Source: Torymus aiolomorphi
Taxonomy: Eukaryota; Arthropoda; Insecta; Hymenoptera; Torymidae
Assembly: GCA_036365515.1 (NCBI GenBank)
Contig: CM070876.1
Span: 108,155,310 to 108,219,309, forward strand
Length of the DNA: 64,000 nt
Direction: 5' to 3'
The position numbers were made by a program, and so were the translations under genes. Positions 1 through 10,456 of this stretch are shown here, in pieces. Numbering within the stretch: position 1 is the stretch's first letter; every line of letters starts with the position of its first letter. The notes under the pieces were generated by a model. That model worked only from the letters and a program-made list of their open reading frames with translations, was not told the DNA's origin and did not search any database.

Positions 1-177
1 TTGGAAAATAAAAACTCTTATATCTGGAATATTTTTCAAGGCAAATCGATCTACCAGGTCTTAAATTAAAGCTTTTGTTAAAAAGAAAAAGCTCTAAAAA
101 TTTTACAATGATAGTAATTCCCACATAGCATGTAAGATTGCTGAAAGCTTTCTGCAAGCTTACAAGAAAGTTTCGCG
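1..177. repeat. Left copy of a long-distance inverted repeat
   Basis: These bases are nearly the reverse complement of 17368-17540. They include the AAGCTTTC-type motif that is amplified at 16.57-17.4 kb. The pair encloses the whole 17 kb mosaic of DNA transposons. It could be the two ends of an old element or two dispersed copies of one repeat, and I cannot tell which. Confidence 0.75.
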
Positions 178-869
178 GTGTTACGTTATGATTGCTAAGA
201 ATCGTAACGTAATTGACAAATTATTATATTTTTGGTTAGATCCCCTAAGAATATTAATTCATTCTTACCTGACTGGAACTTCAAATCTAACCTTGTCACC
301 CTTGCTCTCCCATACGAGAAAAGCTGCGATAAACCTCGTATCTTACGCTCTATAACTCAAACTACCTCCCTCACGAACTATTAGGGAGAAATAATATGGA
401 CTCGTTTCCCAATTAAAGCTATTTATTATCATATCTTCTAATTATATAATCATAACTGTTGCAGATTATTGTTCGCTTCGTTGCATATAGCATCGTTCTA
501 TAATAATTACCACGCGTTTAATTACTGTAAATCAATAATAATCTTAAATTCTAACTAGACTTCCGACAGATCCGAAAAACGACCCCTCTGTAAATCACTT
601 CCTTGTTTTATTTCTTCTACTTTATAGATGTAACCTCTAATACGTTACACTAGCCTATTCGCTAGTAATCTAACCCTTACTTGCGATGACAGGCCCTGCA
701 CGATCGTAGGAGTTCCTTTTATTTCTAGGTTCGAGGGAAAGGGAACTGAGGCTTGTCGATGTTAGAGATGAAACTCTAATGGCAGAGGCGTTGTGTCTTC
801 TCTCGAGTTGGAGTGTTAGTTCTTATTTTCCTTTTCTGGTCTTTCGTAATGGGGTAGGAGCTAGGTGTA
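178..869. other. Non-coding, nothing recognised
   Basis: AT-rich DNA with stops in all frames. I see no motif, repeat or gene I can name. Confidence 0.5.
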
Positions 870-1350
870 GGGTGCAGAAGTCTGCCGCAGCGGCCGAACT
901 ATGGCTGCGCGCTGTTAGATTGGAAGGCGCTCAGTGCGAAGATCCGCACAAAGGAGACAGGCCGATAACTGCGCTCCCACTCGTCCAGTGCGAAGCCGCA
1001 CAGGGAAGAGGGGGGAATAGCAGCTACAGCGCACGCTGTACCCGGGCGCGTTCAGGGCGAAGATCCGCACAAAGAGGAGAGGCCGATAACTGCGCTCTCA
1101 GTTGTCTAGTACAGAAATCTGCCGCAGGCGGCCGAACTACCTTTGCGCGCCGCTATACTCGAGGGCGTTCGGTTTTTTGGGAAGATCCGCACAAAGAGGA
1201 GAGGCCGATAGCTGCGGCGCGCAGGTATACTCCGGCACAATACGGGCCAAGCACCGCACAAAGAGGAGACACCGATAGTTGCTGCGCGCGCGCTGTACTT
1301 GGGCGCGCTTAGTGCGAAGCACCGCAAAACGAGGAGAGGCCGATAGTTGC
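870..1350. repeat. GC-rich degenerate minisatellite
   Basis: Several imperfect tandem units share a core close to AAGATCCGCACAAAGAGGAG followed by AGGCCGATA(G/A)CTGC. Cores occur near 935, 1060, 1185, 1255 and 1320, separated by CGCGC(C/T)GTA-type spacers. Long open frames here (for example 779-1312) simply follow the repeat, so I do not call them genes. Confidence 0.7.
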
Positions 1351-1708
1351 ACTCCCACTTCCTCCTTACAGACACTGACAGGGACCGAGGAAACACGGAA
1401 ACGAGGCACGGAAAACGATTGTCATAGAAAGGAAAAGAGCTCCCAACGACGCGAGGATGTCGTGCATTTATATTCCACAATCTATGCAAATCTATGAAAC
1501 ACTCCCAAATATGATAGCTAGCGAAAGGGCCCGAGCTTGTTATAGTCGCGATTAATAATACTTGCGATAGATAACAAGAAAGTACCACGGAGGTTACGAC
1601 AATGATGTCTAACAATAGTTCCCAAAGTCGGAAACCCTCTAACCGTGACGCGGGGAACGGAATTTCTTGCTATCCTATACAATAATATAGATATATTTAT
1701 ATAATATT

Positions 1709-1713
<5 letters not shown>

Positions 1714-1802
<89 letters not shown>
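1714..1802. repeat. (TA)n microsatellite
   Basis: Uninterrupted TA dinucleotides ending exactly at the left end of the first mariner-type element, which inserts at TA. Confidence 0.95.
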
Positions 1803-1804
<2 letters not shown>

Positions 1805-2108
1805 GGGTGTCCCATTTTAAAACCACCAGGCAAATATCTCGAAAACTAAAGGAGATGGAAAAAAACTTTTAATACAAAAGTGGTAGGGTTCAGAGGGGCC
1901 CAACTGATCGTGACCTTGGTTATGACCTTGAGGTCAATGATCAAGTTCATTTGAAGGTCAAATCGATTTTTTCAAATGGGAACCCCCACTTTTGACCTCG
2001 TAAATCGAAAGAGCGGAAAATTTTACGTTCAGATATGTCCTTGAGTCAAGGCCATGGTTTCACGTTCATGTGTATTTAGTCATAGGATCCAAGTGTTTCG
2101 GTCACCAT

Positions 2109-3176
2109 TTACTGAAGAAGATGCTCAAAAGTTGCATCATTTACTTGTTGACAACATTCTATTCTCCTTTTAAAGTTTCTAACAGTATTTAATAATATTT
2201 GACGTGGAATACTTAAGCAGATTTGTGTAATCCTTTGAATCATGTCATCTCTTGTAGTTGGCCTGTTGCGGTAGACTGTATTTTTTAGGAAGCCCCATAA
2301 ATAAAAATCTGGAGATGTCAGATCTGGAGATCTTGGTGGCCATGCTACGGGACCTCCTCTACTAATCCATCGACCGTTAAACCTTTCATTAAGAAAATCT
2401 CTGACAATTCTGGCATAATGTGGAGGAGCACCATCTTGTTGTAGCCAGATTCTGGCCCTTGTATGGAGATCAACGTTTTCTAGAAAGAGTGGCAGCTCGT
2501 CTCTCAGCAATTGTAAATAAGTATGTTGAGTTACGTGACCTTCAAAAAAATAAGGTCCAATCAGACATCCGTTAATGATACCACACCATACCGTTACATT
2601 CCAGCGATGCTGATGATCAACTTCTCGCATCCAATGAGGATTAACAGGAGACCAGTAGTGGCAATTATGGCGATTCAACATACCAGTACTCTGAAATGTA
2701 GCCTCGTCGCTAAAAAGAACATTGTTAAAGAAATTTTCATCATCAGTAATTTGTTGTGTTGCCCATTGGCAAAATGTTATTCTCCGTCGATAATCTTCCA
2801 CAGTTAAAGCTTGATTTAGAGTAATGTGGTAACGATGGTAACGCGCATATCGTAAATATCTACTGGCCGTAGATCTTGGAATACCCATTGTTAATTCGAT
2901 TTCACGTAAACTGACATGAACATTTAAATGTACCATGGCTAGAACAGCAAGAAAGCGAGGATTATTTTCATAATCGTGTTCATTCAGTGTCCTCCTTCTT
3001 CGAACGAAGTTTCCTTGTCGACCGCGCAGTTCAATGTCACGTATTACCGTATGATCAGGATGTTATCGTTGAGGGAACCGAGCACGATACAATCTGCTTG
3101 CCTCTCGATAGTTTCGTCGACATTCTCCTAAAATAAGAAGAATGTCAACTATTTCATTAGCAGAATAGTCAGGCAT
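2109..3176 (-). pseudogene. Mariner/Tc1-superfamily transposase with one stop
   Basis: About 355 codons from an ATG at 3176. The catalytic D residues are visible: FSDEATFQ, then LQQDGAPPHYA, then RSPDLTSPDFYLWG. The last two are separated by 41 residues, so this is a DD41D-type DDE/D transposase, which cuts and joins DNA at TA sites. An N-terminal helix-turn-helix region is present. Codon 38 is TAA (3063-3065), in a stretch where relatives normally continue. Otherwise the frame is open from end to end. An in-frame ATG at 2936 gives a shorter frame, but the sequence between 3176 and 2936 is clearly part of the family, so I chose the long start. Confidence 0.88.
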
Positions 3177-3466
3177 TCTTTTTTAGTTGTAAATTCAATT
3201 ATTTATCAAAACACACCACAAAAGAAATAATATGTTATTATACTATACAATATTTTAAAACGAAAAAGTTTAATTTTCTGTGCCAATATAAGTGTGCTCA
3301 ATTTGAAAACAATTTGATGTAAACAGTAATAATTATTGACTATTATTACCGATCAATGCTGAATACTACCGGTCACTATTGGATACAGGTGGTCAACACT
3401 TATTAACTTTTGTTATTATTTGATATAAGTGGTTAACCCTGGTAAATATTGATAATAGTAAAAATA

Positions 3467-4214
3467 GTAAAATTTTCCGCTCTTTCCATTTACGAGGTCA
3501 AAAATAGGGGTTCCCATTTGAAAAAATCGATTTGACCTTCAAATGACCTTGATCATTGACCTCAAGGTCATAACCAAGGTCACGATCAGTTGGGCCGCTC
3601 CAAACCCTACAACTTCTGTATTTAACACTCGTATGCGTAATTATGGGAATGTTTGGATGCGTTGATTTTGATTTTAAACATGACCATGACCATGGCCTTG
3701 ACTCAAGGACATATCTGAACGTAAAATTTTCCGCTCTTTCCATTTACGAGGTCAAAAATGGGGGTTCCCATTTGAAAAAATCGATTTGACCTTCAAATGA
3801 CCTTGATCATTGGCCACAAGGTCATAACCAAGGTTACGATCAGTTGGGCCCCTCTGAACCCTACAACTTTTGTATTTAACAATTTGTCTCGTATGCCTAA
3901 TTATGGGAATGTTTTGATGCGTTGATTGATTTTGATTTTAAACATGACCATAACCATGACCATGACCTTGACTCAAGGACATATCTGAACGTAAAATTTT
4001 CTGCTCTTTCCATTTACGAGGTCAAAAGTGGAGCTTCCCACTTGAAAAAATCGATTTGACCTTCGAATGACCTTAATCATTGACCTCAAGGTCATAACCA
4101 AGGTCACGATCAGTTGGGCCCCTCTGAACCCTACAACTTTTGTATTAAAAGTTTTTTTCCATCTCCCTTAGTTTTCGAGATATTTGCCTGGTGGTTTTAA
4201 AATGGGACACCCGG
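3467..4214. repeat. Three tandem copies of the TIR unit at the right end of mariner 1
   Basis: A unit starting GTAAAATTTTCCGCTCTTTCC occurs at about 3467, 3721 and 3991. Each unit is about 225-270 bp and contains several TGACCT/AGGTCA motifs. The left end has one copy only. Confidence 0.9.
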
Positions 4215-4531
4215 TATATATAGGTGATTGTCAAAATATTACAGAATATCTTACATTTAATGTTTTACGTTTCGTAATGGATGTTGTGAATGACCGAAGT
4301 TCTATAGCTAATTACGTTAACGGTTCGTGAGAGTCCCTATTGGTATCGGCGCGCTTATGTCGCAAAACATAAATATATATATATATAATCATATGAACTT
4401 CAACTTATACTGACAGCAATATATAAGACCACGTGACCCGTCTACACAAGTGTAATACCGTTTATACGAGTGTCTGCACAAGTCTATTATGCTGACGTCT
4501 GCATAAGTCGGTCTCTGTCTGCATAAGTGTA

Positions 4532-4627
4532 TTTCAATTCCGGAAAGTGTCTACATTACTAGCGTTTCATATATTTATGTATAAATATATGAAATGCTAG
4601 TAATGCATACACTTTCCGGAATTGAAA
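4532..4627. repeat. Hairpin-forming inverted repeat
   Basis: Two arms of about 45 bases (TTTCAATTCCGGAAAGTGT... and its complement) meet around an AT centre, with a few mismatches. It may be the remains of a small fold-back element. Confidence 0.8.
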
Positions 4628-5467
4628 AAAGTTACGTCATTCCAAAAACTAAATATTGTTGTTCTTCGATTGATTTTCTATTAGTGTGTGAAATTTCAGA
4701 TCGTCTGTCAACTCGGTTATGAAATTATTCAACTTCAAAGTTCAACTCTTATACACGGGCTCTTATGGAAGTACCTTGGTAAAACACAAAACACTTAGGA
4801 CGCGAGTCTTTAAAAAAGGTTAGAGCGAATCAAAAAACTACAGGCAATATAGCAAATATACAGGAGAATGTTTAAACGCAATCTGATCGCGATTGACAAC
4901 GCCCATTCCGAGTACTGCGGCAAAACGTAAACATATGATTGAGTTCGTCGGCTGCGGGAGGGAGTGCGCGGTGAGCCCCACGCCCCGCGAGCGGTGAGCT
5001 ATCGAACCACCTTCAGGTGGTTCCATGGGTAAGAGAGAGACAGACAGCTTTGAGCGAGAGAGATAGAGAGTGCATGCTGACGCGCTGAGCGTACATAACC
5101 CTCGAAACATATCAAGTTCTGCGAAAGCGATATATTTAAGAAGCTCTATTTTAATAATGAAACGATGAATCAACTTCATTCTTGCGCGAAAACATTCCTT
5201 ATTATATATTCTATGAGTACATGAAATTCCAAGGCTGACTTGAATCTCGTTGCTTAAATATTGTTGTAAACAGATACATAACGCGACAGTTTCGTTATAT
5301 ATAGATATATCTCTCATGTAATCCGTGTAACTTTACACAGCAATTACTCAGAAGCTAAAAGATAAAATGCTCTGAAATTTGGATATGACATTCGTTATGT
5401 CTTTATTGACCTACGTGGGTAATTTCAAGTATGTGTTGAATCAACTCTGATCTCCAGGGAACCACCT
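4628..5467. other. Non-coding region with a short perfect palindrome
   Basis: No convincing gene. GAACCACC-TTCA-GGTGGTTC (about 5005-5024) is a perfect 8-bp stem. The minus-strand frame at 4838-5317 has no domain that I recognise and crosses low-complexity sequence. Confidence 0.5.
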
Positions 5468-5912
5468 TAATACGTAAAATACAATACACAAATCATCAGT
5501 TTCTTGTTTGAGCATCCGCAGCAAAATTTATATTTTGATACATATTTTTACTATCCCACTTTTTTAAACATTGTTTCTATATCTATAAAAGCTCGTCTGT
5601 AATGGTCCTGTCTCTTTTTCCATGAAAGATTCTTGTATCCGGGATCGTATATCCATAGATTATGTTTTCTATAGATTAATTTTGTTTATTTGAAATAACA
5701 CTTTAAGCAATGAATATAGTTCGATCTATCAGCCTTTTACACATCTTTGAGGAACAGATACAATGAGGAACAGATCCAAACGATAATGCGGTCACTACAA
5801 TATTTTAAAAAATGGGATAGTAAAAATATGTATCGAAATATAAATTTTGCTGCGGATGCTCAAACAAGAAACTGAGGATTTGTGTTTTACGTATTAAAGG
5901 GGGTCTTACACA
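5468..5912. mobile_element. Small fold-back element (MITE-like)
   Basis: The arms 5468-5573 and 5804-5912 are inverted copies, roughly 90% identical by eye, starting TTAATACGTAAAA. They surround about 230 bp of unrelated sequence. No coding capacity. Confidence 0.75.
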
Positions 5913-5922
5913 TAGTGGCTTC

Positions 5923-6226
5923 TGAGGCCTTTTTAAAAAGGTATTCAATGAATTTTCATGGAACAAGTCCTAAATTACTTAAAATTTATGCAGTAATGGC
6001 TTGAAGTGTTGGAAATATTAAAATTATTTGTTTAAGTATTTTTAGTAATTTTAAGAGTTTTTGTAATTTTTTTGTCGTTGTTAGCATTTTAAAATTATTT
6101 AATTAAATATTTTTAATATTTTCAACTCTTTGGGCAATAAATACAAGAATTTCAGGTAATTTAGACCCATGAAAAGCCATCGAATCAGCTGATTTTGGCC
6201 TCAGAAGCCACTAGGTGTAACACGCC
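5923..6226. mobile_element. Second small inverted-repeat element
   Basis: The ends share CTTACAC(AT)AGTGGCTTCTGAGGCC on the left and its complement on the right (about 6197-6224), around a 250-bp AT-rich centre. No gene. It lies directly beside the previous fold-back element. Confidence 0.65.
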
Positions 6227-6787
6227 CTTAATGGATACTATACGAAAAACCCCCATTTTGAAAAATTCGTAACTTTTGCAAATATCCAAAAAACCAAACG
6301 AAACCAATTGGGTCGTTTTCTAGAAGGTTAAAACTTTTTTTTCCACCCAATACGAGCCCAATCGATTTTGATAGAAAAAAGTTACATGGGTGCCAACATT
6401 GTGATTTTCGAAAATCGACGATTTTGAAAAAGCTGTATGTTTGCTTGCAGTTAATCAAATCAATCCTTGGCTGAGTGAAAATGAAACGTCCTTTTAAGAG
6501 GAAGAAGATAGGTAGTGTCCGATCTCAATATTTATAAAACTCGAGGAACTACAAAGGTTGAAAGGTAAAACCTTAAAAACAAAAATATTTAGATTTACGG
6601 TCCGCCGTATGGGAGGTGATCGGAATCACCCGTACAACGACTGCAGTCCCCCGTGGGCGCGATGACGTCCCGCCACCTCGCGGTGAATCGGATCAGCGTC
6701 GTCCGCCGTGAGCGGTTCACAGCGCTGGAGCCGTACCACTTCTCTCCGTGTACGTTAATATCTCTTCAAATATATCAATTCCCATAG

Positions 6788-6790
<3 letters not shown>
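6227..6790. other. Non-coding; includes a GC-rich island
   Basis: About 6600-6740 is clearly more GC-rich than its neighbours but has no gene I can recognise. The rest is AT-rich. Confidence 0.45.

Positions 6791-6795
<5 letters not shown>

Positions 6796-6876
<81 letters not shown>
6796..6876. repeat. (AT)n microsatellite
   Basis: About 80 bases of pure AT dinucleotide. Confidence 0.95.
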
Positions 6877-6880
<4 letters not shown>

Positions 6881-7013
6881 TGACATACTCCCCGATTTAA
6901 CTATGTACAATAAATGCATATATTAAGACATAAAATATAGATATATAACACCGTTATATATATCATAGAATGCGTCTAGAATCAATTCGGGGATATTCCT
7001 AGCCATTTATTAA

Positions 7014-7134
7014 CTAATCTTGCTAACCGTCTCTTTATTTTCGCGAATAACCTTATTCTGTCTAAAATTCGGCAACCAAATTTTAGACAGAATAAGGTTA
7101 TTCGCGAAAATAAAGAGACGGTTAGCAAGATTAG
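7014..7134. repeat. Perfect 56-bp inverted repeat with 9-nt loop
   Basis: Arm 7014-7069 and arm 7079-7134 are exact reverse complements. The loop is CGGCAACCA. A (TA)n tract follows. A stem this long and exact must be recent. It lies just outside the left end of the large inverted-repeat element. Confidence 0.95.
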
Positions 7135-7172
<38 letters not shown>

Positions 7173-7177
<5 letters not shown>

Positions 7178-9315
7178 CTCGCTTAAAGGTGTTCAGAAAT
7201 TATCACGTAAATAAGGTGCAGTTTCCACGATGATTCAAATATTATTATTTTGATTACTGTATCTTATATATTAATGGCATTTAAAAATTATTTATATAAT
7301 TCCATAAATTAAAAAAATATAATGCCGGTAAGGTAGAAATAAAATCAGTGAACTGAATATATTTTATGAAATAAAGAAAATGTTAACTTTAATTATTATT
7401 ACTTCGAATAAACATTTTTTTAAACTTGGCATTTCATTATGTTGATTACAAAAAGTAATTTTATAAGAAACATAAAGTATAATTTTTTTTTAAATATAGC
7501 TTATAACGTCTTCGACTTGCAAGGTTGACCTTCTCTAGTCCAAAATCCACCCAATTTTATTATTTCATAAATTATCTTTTAAACATTTATTTTGAAAAAC
7601 ACGCGTCCTACCTATATCTAAATACAATAAGTATTCAAATTTTTTTTTAACGATTCTATTAGTACTATCATGAAATATACTCGTTGAAAAATTGAATCAA
7701 AATTACAAAAATGCAGATTCCTACTTATCAATATTACAACGATTTATTAATTAAAAAATTTCTGAACAGTGTTTGGAAAAACTCAATTTTACCCCCTCCG
7801 TATATGTAAATTGATGGAATATGATGTCGGTATCTCACATCTCCTTAAGGACGATCTCCGACTCAACTTTATGAATATCGCAAAAATTGTGATCTAAAAA
7901 TAATATTTATGATGGAAGCTCTTCATGAGTCTCTCTACGCCACTGCAAAAATAATAAAAAATGACGATGTAAGAAAAAAAGTCTCAATACGATGATTATT
8001 TTGATATTACTCATGAGATTCCTACAATCTTCCCTAAAGGTTTCATATTATTTTTCACATTCGAGTAATTCGAATCTTTTTTTCTATTCTTTCGCAAATC
8101 TGTCAGGAAGCTTTCTTAAAACATTGATTTGGAATACTTCAACAAACTTTCGTTATGACATTCGTAAAGGAATTCTGTTATACATCAAAAATCGTTTTAG
8201 AATGCTTTACAAATTCTTGTTAGAAAGGTTACTCCAAGGTTTAATGGAATATCTCATTGGAAGGATGTTCGAAGGTATTTTGGAACCTTTCCGTAAGCTT
8301 GTAATGTAAAAGTAGGTGAGCTAGGACAGTTCGGGGCCACTTACCATCGGAGCTGGTGCTCGGTGGGTTAGGTAGAGCGCTACCATGCCGGCGGCCGGTA
8401 ATTGCAGGGTGGTTGATAATCCAACATTAGCAGCAGTCGATAATCCAAATTTACCTTACCAACAGAGCAGAATACTATATAGGTTGTTAACCCAATTTAA
8501 AAAATTTGAATTTCCCTTCGCTCCGCTGAGAGTGTATTTCCGCGATAATCCAAATCTACCTTATCAACAGAGTAGAATACTATATAGGCTGTTAACACAA
8601 TTTAAAAAATTTGAATTTCGCCACATCGTGTGAGGGCAGGTAGTATTTTGTTAAATAATTAATTTATTATTATTAATTATTATTATTAATTATTATTATT
8701 AATTATTATTATTAATTAATTATTATTATGTTTTTATTTTTTTCATTATTTTCCTTTTTTTCCTTTTTTTCATTTTTTTTCTAATAAAGTCATACCCTAA
8801 CTCATAAAATTTTGTCCGTTTCGCCGTTCGATTTTTCCCTCTACAGTAGCATGACTTCTGAAAATTCATGTACGTTTGAGGTTATGTTATCATTGATACG
8901 CCCTCTTTCGTAGCGCCATCTGTAGATGGATCAAGCATCTCTACCTTTCCGACAGAGCAATATGCAATACCCAACTCTGCCTTGTAAACATTTCGAGTTT
9001 ATGTTTCCATTGATACCCACTCTTTCGTAGCGCCATCTGCAGATGAATCAACCATCTCTACCTTACCGACAAAGCAGTATGTAACATCAGATAGGCTATT
9101 CAACTTTACAAACAGAGCCGTATGAGATAGCTCCAAACTCACCAATAATTCTGATACTTGTTAGATAACATACACAACATGCACTATATATACTGTGCGC
9201 TCCACTAGGCGGCGAGCCGGAGTCGTCGCGCTGCCCACTGCTGCGTAGGTGGACTGCCAGCTATACGACAGGTTGTGCAAACCATCAACAAGCACCACCT
9301 ACACTCACACATCGT

Positions 9316-9319
<4 letters not shown>
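7173..9319 (+). repeat. Left inverted arm
   Basis: It contains an open frame (7992-8309) mirrored in the right arm at 15160-15477. That symmetry comes from the repeat and is not evidence of a gene. The arm holds repeated copies of a motif near TACCTTACC(G/A)ACA(G/A)AGCAGTATG at about 8453, 8560, 8941, 9060 and 9103. A (TTA)n tract lies at 8650-8730. Near the inner end, CTATATATA (about 9184) could serve as a TATA box for the gene at 9374. Confidence 0.8.
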
Positions 9320-9351
<32 letters not shown>

Positions 9352-9373
9352 ATAGAGTTTAGCTGAAGTGTTG

Positions 9374-10000
9374 ATGCATAAACGAAATGATGTCTCTTAT
9401 TTAAAGATTACGGCGAATCTAGATAGTACTGACAGTATTCCATATACCAGTGCTATTGACGCTGATAAGAAAATGGTTTCACTTGTCAAGAAATATTTAT
9501 CCAAGCTTAAACGCAATTCAAAGAGGTATCTTGATAATGTATACGATGTTTACAAAAAAGCAAATGTTCTTATGATTGGTAATTCGCCAATAGAGTTTGA
9601 AGGTAACATCGTGAAAGTATGTGGTGCAACTTTTCAACTGACTGAGGGCTTATTACAGTTGCTGTTTAGAAAAAATCCTAATGGAAATCGCATTAATTCA
9701 GCTGATTTAGAAAATTATAGAATGATCATAGTACATTCGAGTGCTCATAAAAAGTTATACTGCGTAAATGAGTCGATTCGGAAACTAAAGAGTAACACAT
9801 TTTATAATTTTATTTCACCAATGTTCGAACAATCGTCAAGAGTATTTCCAGGATTGAAAGATGCCCTGTCTGAAGTTAAAAATGCTAGTAATGTAATGGG
9901 AGAGCAATATAAGACTGCCGAGCAAAAAGAATCTGCAGTGGTAGCCAAATTGAAGGTCAATCCTCTAAATCTCCCAACTGTCGATCAAGAAAATTCATAA
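9374..10000 (+). CDS. Uncharacterised mobile-element protein (DUF8207-like?)
   Basis: About 208 residues from an ATG at 9374. Two upstream in-frame alternative starts are less likely. The central part has the pattern I associate with uncharacterised arthropod element proteins, possibly those annotated DUF8207: a lysine-rich helix (VKKYLSKLKRN), IGNSPIEFEGN, then TEGLLQLLFRKNPNG and LENYRMIIVHSSAHKK. After the stop, an acceptor-like CATTTTCTAG (about 10010-10019) is followed by more open frame with KHAKYNIKNKDLTNWRFK and an acidic run (10203-10224). The real C-terminus may therefore be spliced. No enzymatic motif is visible, and the function is unknown. It is the only gene specific to the large inverted-repeat element. 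Confidence 0.6.
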   Translation: MHKRNDVSYLKITANLDSTDSIPYTSAIDADKKMVSLVKKYLSKLKRNSKRYLDNVYDVYKKANVLMIGNSPIEFEGNIVKVCGATFQLTEGLLQLLFRKNPNGNRINSADLENYRMIIVHSSAHKKLYCVNESIRKLKSNTFYNFISPMFEQSSRVFPGLKDALSEVKNASNVMGEQYKTAEQKESAVVAKLKVNPLNLPTVDQENS

Positions 10001-10456
10001 ATTGACTCTCATTTTCTAGGGCCAATAACGTGGATAATTATTACAAAGCTTATCATTTTAATAAAAGTGCATCTGATTTCTCAACCGATAAAAATTTAGC
10101 GAGAAAACTTTGGAAAGAAAAACATGCCAAGTATAACATAAAAAATAAGGACTTGACTAATTGGAGATTTAAATAGAAAAAAAGACTGTGGTCTAGTGAT
10201 GAGGAGGAGGAGGAGGAAGAAGTTGATTCGTCATTGCAAGGCAATATTGCAACTGCATATTAACGCAATGTCTGGGATGACCCTAACAAATCGACGTCAT
10301 CGAGTACGGCCATTCCGGCTTTGACGGCCCTAACAAGCGGTGACTGTTTGCACCAATCACAATGGAGCACATAAAGCTGCGTGTGCAGTTCACAACGTCA
10401 AACTGTTGAAAAATTTTTACTCCAAATACATACATATGGATTATGAATAAACTCTA

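Larger units (their letters stand above)
1803..4214 (-). mobile_element. Mariner-type DNA transposon 1
   Basis: The element is bounded by TA on both sides and by long terminal inverted repeats. The outermost bases read CCGGGTGTCCCATTTTAAAA on the left and its complement on the right. The left repeat (about 1803-2065) matches the right one over about 265 bp. The right side carries two further copies of the inner part of the repeat. The single gene is a DD41D-spaced transposase on the minus strand with one stop. TIRs are rich in AGGTCA half-sites. The TA duplication and gene type are what is known of the mariner/Tc1 superfamily. Confidence 0.9.

Noticed and set aside
779..1312. Open frame of 177 codons
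   Set aside because: It runs through the GC-rich minisatellite and is explained by the repeat; no domain.
1518..1826. Open frame with a long YIYIYI stretch
   Set aside because: Translation of the (TA)n tract.
4838..5317. Minus-strand frame of 159 codons
   Set aside because: No recognisable domain, low-complexity content, no start context.
7992..8309. Conserved 105-codon frame, mirrored at 15160-15477
   Set aside because: The conservation is due to the inverted arms of one element. The frame is rich in repeat modules and has no domain.
8385..8633. Frame with an internal repeat of about 28 residues
   Set aside because: Follows the direct DNA repeat in the left arm; the right arm has only one copy in another context.
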